Part shown: positions 1 through 7,846 of the stretch, in pieces
How positions within the stretch are numbered: the stretch's first letter is position 1
Layout: every line of letters starts with the position of its first letter
NCBI GenBank assembly: GCA_021795575.1
Contig: JAJYPH010000010.1
Location: forward strand, 1-39,696
Direction of reading: 5' to 3'
Source: Bacillota bacterium
GTDB taxonomy: Bacteria; Bacillota; Sulfobacillia; Sulfobacillales; JAIMBI01
Length of the DNA: 39,696 nucleotides
The notes under the pieces: generated by a model
Seen by the model: the letters and a program-made list of their open reading frames with translations, nothing else
Told to the model about the DNA's origin: nothing
Databases searched by the model: none
Program-made: the position numbers and the translations under genes

Positions 1-50
1 AGCGCTACGGGGTGATCCATCCGCGCGAGTTCATCGCGCAGATCGCGTAG
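1..50 (+). CDS. C-terminal end of a gene cut by the window edge
   Basis: One frame is open from the left edge to a TAG at 48-50 and encodes ...RYGVIHPREFIAQIA. The ending 'V.HPREFIAQI' resembles the last helix region of PIN-domain (VapC-like) proteins, which often end in 'V.sPreFLael'. Only about 16 residues are visible, so this is a guess about family and no active-site residue can be checked. The downstream gene starts about 310 bases later behind its own promoter candidate, so the two need not be co-transcribed. Confidence 0.35.
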   Translation, partial: RYGVIHPREFIAQIA

Positions 51-294
51 GCCCGTGGGCCCCGTCATCGGGTTTCTCCTCCGGCCGGATCCCCCGGTCT
101 GCCGCCGCCTGGCCGTCGCGTGGCCCCTGGGCCCCCCGCGCCGCGTCGGTGCCTCGATCCGGGGTCACGACGGCGTTCACACTGCGGGGCGACACCCCGA
201 CCCATGGTCCGGCTAGCGACTATGGGTCAACCCTGCTGTCAATCGAAAAGCACCGCGTCGCCGCCATCGGTCGCAGGGGCTCCCGAGCTCACCG

Positions 295-303
295 TGCTAA
301 AAT
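295..303 (+). promoter_or_regulatory. extended -10 promoter candidate for the oxidoreductase gene
   Basis: The sequence TGCTAAAAT matches an extended -10 element (TGn followed by TAAAAT, 5 of 6 to TATAAT). No convincing -35 hexamer lies 16-18 bases upstream, which is tolerable for extended -10 promoters. Transcription would start near 310, giving a leader of about 50 bases to the ATG at 363. The rest of 51-362 shows no coding pattern I can recognise. Confidence 0.35.
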
Positions 304-362
304 GCCGACGTCACCACGGCGGGCTGCACTCCAGGGCTCGGTGTTTGTTGAAGGAGGCCTTC

Positions 363-1334
363 ATGACTGTCAAAGTTCGGTGGGGCATCTTAGGGACCGC
401 GAACATCGCGCAGGCCGCGTTTCTTCCCGGGCTCCGGGCCGCGGGTGGGCGGGCCGCGGCGGTGGCGGGGCGGGATGCCGAGCGCACGCGACGGTACGCC
501 CAGCAGCACGGCATCGAGCGTGTGCATACCGGATACGAGGCGCTCCTGGACGATCCCCTGGTTGACGCGGTGTATGTGCCGCTGCCCAACGCCCTGCATC
601 TGCCCTGGGTGCTGCGGGCGTTGGAGGCGGGCAAGCCGGTGCTGTGTGAGAAGCCCTTAGGCCTCACCGCCGCCGACGTGGACACTATGATCGACGCCTC
701 ACGGAAGACCGGGGTCCCCCTCTGGGAAGCGTTTGTATTTATGTTCCGACCGCACTTTGCGCAGATTCAATCCTGGATCGGCGACGGCGCCATCGGCACC
801 CTGCAGGCGGTGGACTCCCACTTTTGTTTTGCCCTGCGCACCCGCAACAACATTCGACTCCGCCCCGAGCTCGGCGGCGGGGCGCTGTACGATGTGGGCT
901 GCTACCCGGTGCACCTGGCGACCCAGCTGTTTGGCGGAGCCGGCCTCCGCGCGGCCGTGCTGGCGGACCGGGACCCGACCGGCGTGGACGCCGCCACGTC
1001 GGGGGTCGTGGCGTTTGAGACGGGCCACCTGCTGTTTCGCGCCAGCCTGGCCTCGGGGCCCGACACGTTCACCCGCATCGTGGGCAGCGAGGGGGTCATC
1101 ACCACGTCCAATCCTTTTCATCCGGGCGATGGCGACGACCTGACGCTGCAGCAGCGTTCTCGTATGACCAGGGTGCGGGCCGGTGACGGGACGCCGTCGT
1201 TCACGGCCCAGATCGCGCATATCCAGCGGGTCGTTCAAGGCGAGGAGGCGGCCCGCGCCACCGCCGCCACCACGTCCCGAGCGACGGCCGCTACGCTGGA
1301 CCTGATTCGCGAGACGGCGGCCCGGGACTCGTGA
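363..1334 (+). CDS. Gfo/Idh/MocA family NAD(P)-dependent oxidoreductase
   Basis: The 323-residue protein starts at the ATG at 363, behind GAAGGAGGCC with ideal spacing; the longer ORF from 120 has no such site. Residues about 8-16 (GILGTANIA) form the Rossmann dinucleotide-binding turn, and the EKP motif in 'LCEKPLGLTAADV' (about residues 93-100) supplies the family's conserved Lys. The C-terminal half carries the typical 'GGGALYDVGCYPVH' segment of the substrate domain, with the His of the catalytic region. The layout is closest to the glucose-fructose oxidoreductase and dihydrodiol/xylose dehydrogenase subgroup. It is a soluble cytoplasmic enzyme oxidising or reducing a sugar or cyclitol; the substrate cannot be told from sequence. 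It appears to be monocistronic. Confidence 0.9.
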   Translation: MTVKVRWGILGTANIAQAAFLPGLRAAGGRAAAVAGRDAERTRRYAQQHGIERVHTGYEALLDDPLVDAVYVPLPNALHLPWVLRALEAGKPVLCEKPLGLTAADVDTMIDASRKTGVPLWEAFVFMFRPHFAQIQSWIGDGAIGTLQAVDSHFCFALRTRNNIRLRPELGGGALYDVGCYPVHLATQLFGGAGLRAAVLADRDPTGVDAATSGVVAFETGHLLFRASLASGPDTFTRIVGSEGVITTSNPFHPGDGDDLTLQQRSRMTRVRAGDGTPSFTAQIAHIQRVVQGEEAARATAATTSRATAATLDLIRETAARDS

Positions 1335-1668
1335 CCCCGCGTCGTTGACCTGACAGAGGCGCGACACCCTGCAGGGGACCGCCCACGCGTCGGAGGCGTC
1401 GCGTGCCATAGGTCCCCGGGAACACCCCGCGCCCCGTGGCCGCCCAGCGCTGCGGGGGCGGTCCCCGGTCGTTCGTCGCGGATCGGCGTGGCCTGGGCCC
1501 CCTGTCCTTTCGCGAAAAGGTTGATCGCCTGCGCCTTTGCTGGCAGGAGTCGGTCGCGGGCGGGGCGAACGGTCATGCGATACCCTCGGCGGCCAGCACA
1601 CGAGCTAGGCTTAGGAGGCCGGGAGATGCGCCGCGGCTTCAAGACCGGGAGGCACGGAGGAGGGGCTC
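1335..1668. other. intergenic region without recognised gene
   Basis: About 330 bases between two plus-strand genes. Open frames cross it, but they have no ribosome binding site and no family resemblance. A near-palindrome CCTTTCGCGAAAAGG occurs near 1505-1519, and the ribosome binding site of the next gene (GGAGGAGG) sits at the right end. No clear promoter hexamers were found. Confidence 0.4.
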
Positions 1669-3408
1669 ATGGCCCATACATCCGAGGAGAAGGCGAGGGA
1701 GCTCACGGCCGTCATCCGTGAGACCCTGGATGCGTTCGACGTCGTCGGGGCGGCGGCGGCCGTTGTTCACCACGATGCCGTGCTGGTATCCGACGGCGTG
1801 GGGATGCGCGACCTGGACAGCGGCATGGCGGCCGACCAGGACACGCTGTATGCCATCGGGTCGTCCACCAAGGCGTTCACCGCGCTGTCCATCGCGCAGC
1901 TGCACGAGGCGGGGATGCTGGATTGGGATACGCCCGTCCGGCATTATCTGCCCGAGTTCGCGCTTCACGATCCGGTCGCCAGCGCGGAAGCCACCCCGCG
2001 GGACCTGGCCACCCACCGGGTCGGCTTGCCGCGACACGAGTTTTCCTGGTACAAGGCCCGTCTGTCTCGCGCCGAGCTGGTGGCCGGTCTGAAGTATTTG
2101 GAGCCGAGCCGTCCCTTTCGGACAACCTTCCAGTACCAGAACATGATGTACGTGACGCTGGGCTATCTCGTGGAGAGACTCACCGGGACCCCGTGGGAAG
2201 CTTATATGCAGGACCGCATCCTCTCCCCGCTGGGCATGAGCCGCACCAATCTGTCCGCCGCGCTGGCCGAGGCCGACGCCAATCACGCGCGGCCCTACAG
2301 CACTCACGACGGCCAGCGACTCCCCGTGCCCTTTGCCGACATTGATGCCATGGCGCCGGCGGGGGCCATCAACGCGTCCGCCCGCGACCTGGCGCGATGG
2401 ATGCGTCTTCACCTGAGCGGCGGTGCGGTTGACGGCGCGCGCATCGCGAGCGAGTCCAGCATCCGCATGATGCACACCCCCCAGATGGTGCTGACGGCCG
2501 ACCCCGACGTGGATCAGCAGATCTTGGCGCCCGCCTACGGCCTGGGGTGGTTTACGGGCGTGTACCGCGGCCATCGCGTGGTGCACCACGGCGGCAACAT
2601 CGACGGCTTCACCGCGCTCGTCCTGCTGGTGCCAGACGAAAGTCTGGGGGTCGCCGTCGTGTGCAACCAGGAGATGAGCGCCATGCCAGCGGCGGCGGCG
2701 TTTGCGACGGTGGATCGGGTATTGGACCTGTCCCCCCGGGACTGGACCGCCAAGTACCGTGAGCGGTATGACAAGATTTTCGCCGCCCTGAGGCAAGGCG
2801 GCGACTTTAGTGCGGAGCGCGTGGCCGGCACCGCGCCCAGTCGGCCGCTGGAAGCGTTTGCGGGTGTGTATGAGCATCCGGCGTACGGGACCGTTACGGT
2901 GGGCCGCACCGCCGACGCCCTCGAGCTCCGCTATCACGTGTGGGCCGACCCCCTGCCGTTGGAGCACTTCCACTACGACGTGTTTGTCGTCCACGCGAAC
3001 GTGGGAGCCGTGCCGACCAGCTGGCGCGTGCCGTTTCGCGCCGGGCTGGACGGGGCCGTGGAGTCGATGGAGGTGCAGTTCGAGGCGCTGACCGCACCCA
3101 TCGTGTTTACACGCCGGGCCTCGACCATCGCCGTGTCCCGGGAGGATCTCACTCCGATGGAGGGGCGCTATCTCATCGCGGGCCTGCAGCCCGTGACCAT
3201 CGCGCTTCCGGGCGAAGAGCTCGTGGCCACCGTGGCCGGCCAACCCCCGCTGGCGCTGGTGGCCACGGGCGACCGCCGGTTTGGGATCAAAGGCCTGGAC
3301 GGCTACCGTGTGCAGTTCGACCCGGTGGTCGACACAAAATGTCCTGGCGGGCAGTTCGTGCAGCCGAACGGCATCTTCCCCTTTGTTCGCGTGGATGACG
3401 AAGGCTGA
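1669..3408 (+). CDS. serine hydrolase, class C beta-lactamase/penicillin-binding fold
   Basis: This 579-residue protein starts at ATG 1669 behind GGAGGAGG. The N-terminal 370 residues are a beta-lactamase-related domain. The SxxK motif SSTK (residues 65-68) holds the nucleophile Ser and general-base Lys, YQN (about 157) is the YxN motif, and HHGGN (about 307) corresponds to the third, HxG/KTG-like motif. The C-terminal 200 residues look like the DUF3471/lipocalin-like domain that often follows this domain in esterases and D-aminopeptidases. No signal peptide is visible, so it is probably cytoplasmic. It could be an esterase, a D-amino acid peptidase or a lactamase-like hydrolase; lactamase activity is not implied. 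The gene ends just before a hairpin shared with the convergent peptidase gene. Confidence 0.9.
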   Translation: MAHTSEEKARELTAVIRETLDAFDVVGAAAAVVHHDAVLVSDGVGMRDLDSGMAADQDTLYAIGSSTKAFTALSIAQLHEAGMLDWDTPVRHYLPEFALHDPVASAEATPRDLATHRVGLPRHEFSWYKARLSRAELVAGLKYLEPSRPFRTTFQYQNMMYVTLGYLVERLTGTPWEAYMQDRILSPLGMSRTNLSAALAEADANHARPYSTHDGQRLPVPFADIDAMAPAGAINASARDLARWMRLHLSGGAVDGARIASESSIRMMHTPQMVLTADPDVDQQILAPAYGLGWFTGVYRGHRVVHHGGNIDGFTALVLLVPDESLGVAVVCNQEMSAMPAAAAFATVDRVLDLSPRDWTAKYRERYDKIFAALRQGGDFSAERVAGTAPSRPLEAFAGVYEHPAYGTVTVGRTADALELRYHVWADPLPLEHFHYDVFVVHANVGAVPTSWRVPFRAGLDGAVESMEVQFEALTAPIVFTRRASTIAVSREDLTPMEGRYLIAGLQPVTIALPGEELVATVAGQPPLALVATGDRRFGIKGLDGYRVQFDPVVDTKCPGGQFVQPNGIFPFVRVDDEG

Positions 3409-3474
3409 GCCAGCGGCTGGTCCTGGCCGCGGTAGCCGGAGGCCACACCATCCGCGCTGCACGGAGGACCAGAG

Positions 3475-3506
3475 CCCCTTCCCATCCCGGGCAGGATGGG
3501 AAGGGG
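3475..3506. terminator. bidirectional hairpin between convergent genes
   Basis: CCCCTTCCCATCC (3475-3487) and GGATGGGAAGGGG (3494-3506) form a perfect 13-bp stem with a 6-base loop. It lies between the stop codons of the convergent genes ending at 3408 and 3554. There is no clear T-tract, so it may act as a barrier or RNA 3'-end stabiliser as well as a terminator. Confidence 0.65.
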
Positions 3507-3553
3507 GATGATTCTCCACCCGCGGGCCGGTCCACCGCGTTGCTGCGCTGAGG

Positions 3554-5545
3554 TTACAGTTTTCGGGCAAACCAGTCGCTGACGCGGCGCACGACATCCA
3601 CCCGGAGACTGGGCGTGGGTCCAAGCCACAGCCCCACGTGGCTTTCCCGCGGATAGCGCACGAACGTCACATCCCGGCCGCGCGCCCGAAGCGCCGCGTA
3701 GAACTCCTCGGTTTGCCCAATCGGGCAGCGGTCATCGCCCTCCGCGTGATACAGCAGGGTCTTGGTGTTCACGTTCTGCACGTACGCGAGGGGCGACATG
3801 GACCACAGATGCGGCATGTCCTGCCACACCGTGGCGGCATGCTGCAGGGGGCCCCAGTACCACCCGATGTCGGACGTGCCATGAAAGCTGACCAGGTTGG
3901 TGACGCACCCCCCCGGCGCCGCCGCCTTGAACCGATCGGTGTGTCCAATCACCCACGTGCTCATGAACCCGCCGTAGCTGTACCCGGTCACCCCAAGCCG
4001 GGCCGGATCGGCGACGCCCCGATCCACGGCGGCGTCGACCGCCGCCATCAGGTCCTGGTAGTCTTTGTGCCCCCAGTCGTTGATGACGGCGTTGGCAAAA
4101 TCTTTGCCGTACGCGTCGCTCCCGCGCGGATTGACATACAGCACCGCCAAGCCCCGCGCCGCCATCGCCTGCACATCAAACTTGAAGCCGCACCCGAAGC
4201 TGCCGCGCGGGCCGCCGTGAATGTCCAGCACCAGCGGGTACGGGCCCTCGCCGGCGCCCGGCGGCCGCTGCAGAAAACCCTCGACGGTCCATCCGTCGGG
4301 GCCGGTGAATTCAAAGGGTTCCACCGACCGGAGGTCCCACGACGCGCGCACCGCCTGATTCAGCGTGGTCAGGGCGTGTTCCCGACCCGCGGAATCCAGC
4401 CAGTACAGCTCGTCGGGCGTAGTGGAGTCGCTGGCGGTGAACAGGACCGAGCCGTTGTCGGCTTGCGCATACTGTCCGACCGCCTTCTGGTCCTCGGGCG
4501 TCACGGTGGCCATGGCCCCCGACACGGGGTCCACCTCGTACAGGCGGGAGACCCCCCGGTCGGTGGCCAAAAACCGGACACGAGTGCCGCCCGACGCGTA
4601 CGAGGGGCCCGACGCGCTCATGGCCGAGCGCAGGTCGCTGCCCTGACCCATGGCCGGACGGTCAAAGTGGGGGGCCAGGTCCTGGCCGGAGCCGCGGGCC
4701 AGGTCCAGCTGCCACACCGCCACCGTCCCGTCCGCCACCAAATCGTCTCGGGACGCCAGGAACACCAGTCGCTGGCTGTCGGGGGCGAACGACGGGAACA
4801 TGGTCATGCCGCGTCCCGGAAAAGCCACGCGGGTGTCTCCGCTCGTGACGTCCGTGAGCAACAGGTCCTGGATGAACACCGAGGTGTCGTCGGCATGGGC
4901 GGCCGTGAAAGCAAACTGGCGGCCGTCCGGCGACAAGGCCGACGAGGCGATGGCCCCGGCGTGGGACAGGATCCGGCGCTGGAAGGCGCCATCCACGGAC
5001 ACCTGCCATACCTCGGTGGTCACGGGGTCGACCAGCCCCGACCCATCCGCCTTGAAGCGCGGCGACGTGTAGACGCGAATGCCCGCTGGCGGCTCGTGAA
5101 CCTGCACCCGGGCTACCAACACGGACTGCCCGTCGGGCGCCCAGTGCAGGACGCTGCCCAGCACCTTCTGCTCGAACAGACTCTGACGGTCGTCCACCTC
5201 GGAGGAGTTGTCGTCTTCGCTCGCTCCTCGGGCCAGGATGTCCTCCACCCGCGCCAAGCGGACCCGGGCGAGGTTTTGGCCTCCGGCCACCCAGGCCACC
5301 TGGGTGCCGTCCGGCGACAGGGCGAGGGTCCGAGCATTTTCCCCGGCATTCGCGAGGATCCCGGTTCGGTCGCTGGCCAGGTCGCGCACATGAATCGCGC
5401 GACGGTAACGGTCGTGACTTGGCTCCGCCTGCTCCACGAAATAGACGGCCAGTCGACCGTCCTGGCTGATCCTGGGCTCATGAACCGTCTTCAGCTGCCA
5501 GTAGTCTTCCGCCCGCACGGGGCGCGGGGAATGCTGTCCTGCCAA
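3554..5545 (-). CDS. S9 family peptidase (prolyl oligopeptidase / acylaminoacyl-peptidase type)
   Basis: The protein of about 663 residues has an N-terminal beta-propeller region with WD-like repeats ('LSPDGTQVAW', 'LSPDGRQFAF', 'FAPDSQRLVF') followed by an alpha/beta hydrolase domain. The triad is visible: Ser in GYSYGG (about 523), Asp in GDDRCP (about 602) and His in RESHVG (about 633). The oxyanion region HGGPRGSFG also fits family S9. I place the start at the TTG at 5545: AAAGAGGGG lies eight bases upstream of it, whereas the same motif overlaps the GTG at 5554 used in the ORF track. There is no signal peptide, so it is a cytoplasmic oligopeptidase or acylaminoacyl peptidase recycling peptides. 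It is convergent with the serine hydrolase gene. Confidence 0.92.
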   Translation of the reverse strand: MAGQHSPRPVRAEDYWQLKTVHEPRISQDGRLAVYFVEQAEPSHDRYRRAIHVRDLASDRTGILANAGENARTLALSPDGTQVAWVAGGQNLARVRLARVEDILARGASEDDNSSEVDDRQSLFEQKVLGSVLHWAPDGQSVLVARVQVHEPPAGIRVYTSPRFKADGSGLVDPVTTEVWQVSVDGAFQRRILSHAGAIASSALSPDGRQFAFTAAHADDTSVFIQDLLLTDVTSGDTRVAFPGRGMTMFPSFAPDSQRLVFLASRDDLVADGTVAVWQLDLARGSGQDLAPHFDRPAMGQGSDLRSAMSASGPSYASGGTRVRFLATDRGVSRLYEVDPVSGAMATVTPEDQKAVGQYAQADNGSVLFTASDSTTPDELYWLDSAGREHALTTLNQAVRASWDLRSVEPFEFTGPDGWTVEGFLQRPPGAGEGPYPLVLDIHGGPRGSFGCGFKFDVQAMAARGLAVLYVNPRGSDAYGKDFANAVINDWGHKDYQDLMAAVDAAVDRGVADPARLGVTGYSYGGFMSTWVIGHTDRFKAAAPGGCVTNLVSFHGTSDIGWYWGPLQHAATVWQDMPHLWSMSPLAYVQNVNTKTLLYHAEGDDRCPIGQTEEFYAALRARGRDVTFVRYPRESHVGLWLGPTPSLRVDVVRRVSDWFARKL

Positions 5546-5720
5546 TATGTACACCCCTCTTTAGGGTCATTCGGGTCATCTTGCGGGTCCAGGTGCTGGG
5601 GATCCCGGCCATACCCTCCGGCGGCGACGCGGTGAAGACTGCGCTCTCATGGTATCAGACGGGTCGTCGAAACCGTTGCGCCGCGTGGGGACAGCGTCTG
5701 GGGTGACCTCCGGCGGCCTG

Positions 5721-6338
5721 TCAGACGCGCAGCCGCACCGTGGCCAGGGCGGGATCCAGCTCCCCCGAGACCACCGCGATGCGCGGGGCATGCCCCAGCC
5801 CAAAGTGGACACGGGTCAGCACGGCGGCCCAGACGGCCCGCCCCGGAGCATCCAGGTCCTTCGCACCGCCGGCCACCAGCCACACGAGGGGATCCGGCAA
5901 GAGGCTCGCCGCCAGTAAGAGCCGCCGCATCTCGCCCCCCGACAGGTTGGCGAGCCGCCGGCGGCGCAGGGGATCCAATCCCCAGCGGGCGCTCTCTCGG
6001 TCGATGGCGTCTCGCGCCCGGGCCCCCGTGACGTTCCACAACAGGGCGGCCAGGCGCAGGGCCTGGCGCACCGAAAGGTGCCCCGCCTCCCAGGGCCGGT
6101 CGGGCACCAGGGTGGTGCGGCGCTGCCACCCCACCAAGTCGGCGCCGGCCACCGGCCGGTCGTTCCACACACACGTGGCCCCGGTCGGCCGCACGACGCC
6201 CGCCAGGCATTCCAGCAGCGCCGGTGCCGCTCCGCTGCCCTCGTCCAGCAGCCAGGTCACACCGGGACCGGCCCGAAACGCCTGGGTCTCTGCGGAGCCG
6301 ACGCCGTCCACCCCAATGGCGACCAGGTCACGTGTCAT
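5721..6338 (-). CDS. degenerate ABC ATPase subunit (signature intact, nucleotide site lost)
   Basis: This 205-residue protein is shaped like an ABC nucleotide-binding domain. The Walker A position reads 'LLDEGSGAAPALL' with no GK[ST]. The Q-loop position is 'LVPDRP' without Gln, the Walker B position 'VWLVAGG' lacks Asp and Glu, and the switch His is absent ('VVSGEL'). The signature, however, is a clean LSGGE in 'LANLSGGEMRRLL', and the D-loop region keeps 'DLDA'. It should therefore not hydrolyse ATP alone but can complete a partner's site. The start ATG (6338) overlaps the stop of the upstream membrane protein as ATGA. It is the last gene of the sigma/ABC operon; its partner is predicted to be the ATPase at 9874-10827. 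The ORF-track start at 6947 is an upstream extension with no support. Confidence 0.8.
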   Translation of the reverse strand: MTRDLVAIGVDGVGSAETQAFRAGPGVTWLLDEGSGAAPALLECLAGVVRPTGATCVWNDRPVAGADLVGWQRRTTLVPDRPWEAGHLSVRQALRLAALLWNVTGARARDAIDRESARWGLDPLRRRRLANLSGGEMRRLLLAASLLPDPLVWLVAGGAKDLDAPGRAVWAAVLTRVHFGLGHAPRIAVVSGELDPALATVRLRV

Positions 6339-7201
6339 GGCGTCCGCTCCCCGCCCACGCGACGGGCGTTCCAGAGGCCAAACGCCCACACGACCGCCCC
6401 CACCGGTACCCAGACGGCCGCCGGCGCCCTTAAGAGCGCCAGCACCGGCACCCACTCGGGACGGCCCGCCGTCAGGGCGGCCACCACCGCCAAGCCGTTC
6501 GCCACCCCGAGCGCGGTGAGCGCGCCGTTCAGCCGGCGCGGCGGCAGCAGGGCTGAGCTGGCCAACCCTAGGGCCAACGACGCGCTGAATCCCACTCCGG
6601 CCGCGGCGGCCCAGGGACCCAGCTGGGCACTGTCGGCAAGCCCCCCGTACCCCAGCGCGATGGCCAGCGCCACCACACCGGTCAGCGCCGCCCCGACCCA
6701 GCGGGCGGCGCGGGCGCGCCCGGCGGACAGCGGCGCGATGCGTGTCCAGGCATCCAACACCCCCGTGACCGCCGCGCCACGGCGGCCCATGGCCCAGAAA
6801 CCCAGCCACGGCGCCATGATGGCCCACAAGTCCAGGCCGATGGGGCGCTGGGGCAACAGCGAGGTAAAGAGCTCGCCGGCGATGAGCAGGAGGGCCGCCA
6901 GCGCGGGCGCCACCAGTCGGCCGGGCTGGGCCACCAGCTGCCACCATGCCAGCCGGACCACCGCCCCCCGGCGCGGCCCGGATTCAAGGGGAAGCCGCCA
7001 CCCCGAATCCCGCTCCGCCTCGATGCGCGCCCACAGCGTGGGGGCATCCGGGTGCGGGCCGACCGCCGGCCAATCCTCGCGATGCTGCGCCAAAAGTGCC
7101 TGGTCATCCGCCGACAACCCGAGCGCGGACCACTCCTCCGCCCGAGCGCGGCGCCGTCCGTCCCCGGCATCGCGTCCCTCGGCGCCCGGCGGTTGGTTCA
7201 T
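6335..7201 (-). CDS. membrane protein, ABC-2-like permease or sigma-linked sensor
   Basis: The 288-residue protein has a charged cytoplasmic N-terminus of about 95 residues followed by about six hydrophobic segments (roughly 97-116, 123-139, 166-186, 194-217, 226-244, 252-275). No family is recognised with certainty. The transmembrane pattern and the ATPase gene directly downstream suggest an ABC-2 type permease subunit. Because its ATG overlaps the stop of the ECF sigma gene (ATGA), and genes just downstream of ECF sigma factors usually encode anti-sigma factors, the soluble N-terminus could bind the sigma factor. There is no zinc-finger HxxxCxxC motif, so it is not a classical ZAS anti-sigma factor. 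It overlaps the downstream degenerate ATPase by four bases, so translation is probably coupled. Confidence 0.75.
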   Translation of the reverse strand: MNQPPGAEGRDAGDGRRRARAEEWSALGLSADDQALLAQHREDWPAVGPHPDAPTLWARIEAERDSGWRLPLESGPRRGAVVRLAWWQLVAQPGRLVAPALAALLLIAGELFTSLLPQRPIGLDLWAIMAPWLGFWAMGRRGAAVTGVLDAWTRIAPLSAGRARAARWVGAALTGVVALAIALGYGGLADSAQLGPWAAAAGVGFSASLALGLASSALLPPRRLNGALTALGVANGLAVVAALTAGRPEWVPVLALLRAPAAVWVPVGAVVWAFGLWNARRVGGERTP

Positions 7202-7761
7202 GATCCCTCCCCCTTTCGCAACGCGGCCAACAGCCGCGGATACGCCCGCGCCAGCCGCGTCTTGACGGTGCCCACCGGCACCCCGATCACTTCGGCCACC
7301 TGTTGGACGGGCAGATCCGCGAAGTAGTGCAGCGACACCGCCATACGCTGCTCACGCGACAAGCCTTCCAGTGCCTGGCGAAGCGCGTCGGCGGTCTCCA
7401 CCGCCTCCGTGAACGGTGCGGCGGGGGAGCTGGCCACGTCCCCGAGCGTCGGCTCCGAATCCGCCACCGTCTCATAGCCCCGCCGTCGAAACACGTCGCG
7501 CGCCCGGTTCATGGCGACCCGATAGAGATACGCGCGAAAGCGAAAGGCACCCGACCCCATAGGACCACGAGTCATCACCGCGACAAACGCATCCTGCGCA
7601 ACGTCTTCGGCCAGCAGTCGGTCACCGCTCCACGCCACGAGAAACCGATACAGCCCGTCGCGGTGACGCGCATACAACACGCCAAACGCGTCGGAATTCC
7701 CCTGCCGGGCCGCGCGGTACAGCGTGTCGTCCCCACCCCGCTCGTCTGCCGCCGTCGTCAT
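7198..7761 (-). CDS. ECF-type RNA polymerase sigma factor
   Basis: This 187-residue protein has sigma-70 region 2 at residues 18-95 ('DAFGVLYARHRDGLYRFL', 'AEDVAQDAFVAVM', 'FRAYLYRVAMNRARD') and region 4 at 124-180 with a helix-turn-helix ('QQVAEVIGVPVGTVKTRLARA'). Region 3 is missing, as expected of ECF factors. The start is the ATG at 7761; GGAGG lies rather far upstream (about 15 bases), so initiation may be weak or coupled to the preceding gene 85 bases away. The gene sits in the middle of an ABC transporter operon, comparable in concept to the SigY operon of Bacillus subtilis, which includes ABC transporter genes. It probably directs the operon's own promoter at 10855-10881. Confidence 0.92.
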   Translation of the reverse strand: MTTAADERGGDDTLYRAARQGNSDAFGVLYARHRDGLYRFLVAWSGDRLLAEDVAQDAFVAVMTRGPMGSGAFRFRAYLYRVAMNRARDVFRRRGYETVADSEPTLGDVASSPAAPFTEAVETADALRQALEGLSREQRMAVSLHYFADLPVQQVAEVIGVPVGTVKTRLARAYPRLLAALRKGEGS

Positions 7762-7846
7762 GACCGTCGATTCCAACCTCCGAGCCGGTGCCGCCTTGTC
7801 CCTCACGGTACCAGACCAGCCGGAAACCGGTGCCCACTCCCGCTCG

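Noticed and set aside
1639-3624. Long minus-strand ORF of 661 codons opposite the serine hydrolase
   Set aside because: It mirrors a gene with all catalytic motifs, has no ribosome site and has a shadow-like composition rich in His, Arg and Gly.
3638-5635. Long plus-strand ORF of 665 codons opposite the S9 peptidase
   Set aside because: Shadow of a gene with a complete Ser-Asp-His triad; no ribosome site and no domain.
5721-6947. Longer 408-residue version of the degenerate ATPase
   Set aside because: The extra N-terminal 200 residues lie out of frame within the membrane protein gene; the ATG at 6338 with ATGA overlap is the natural start.
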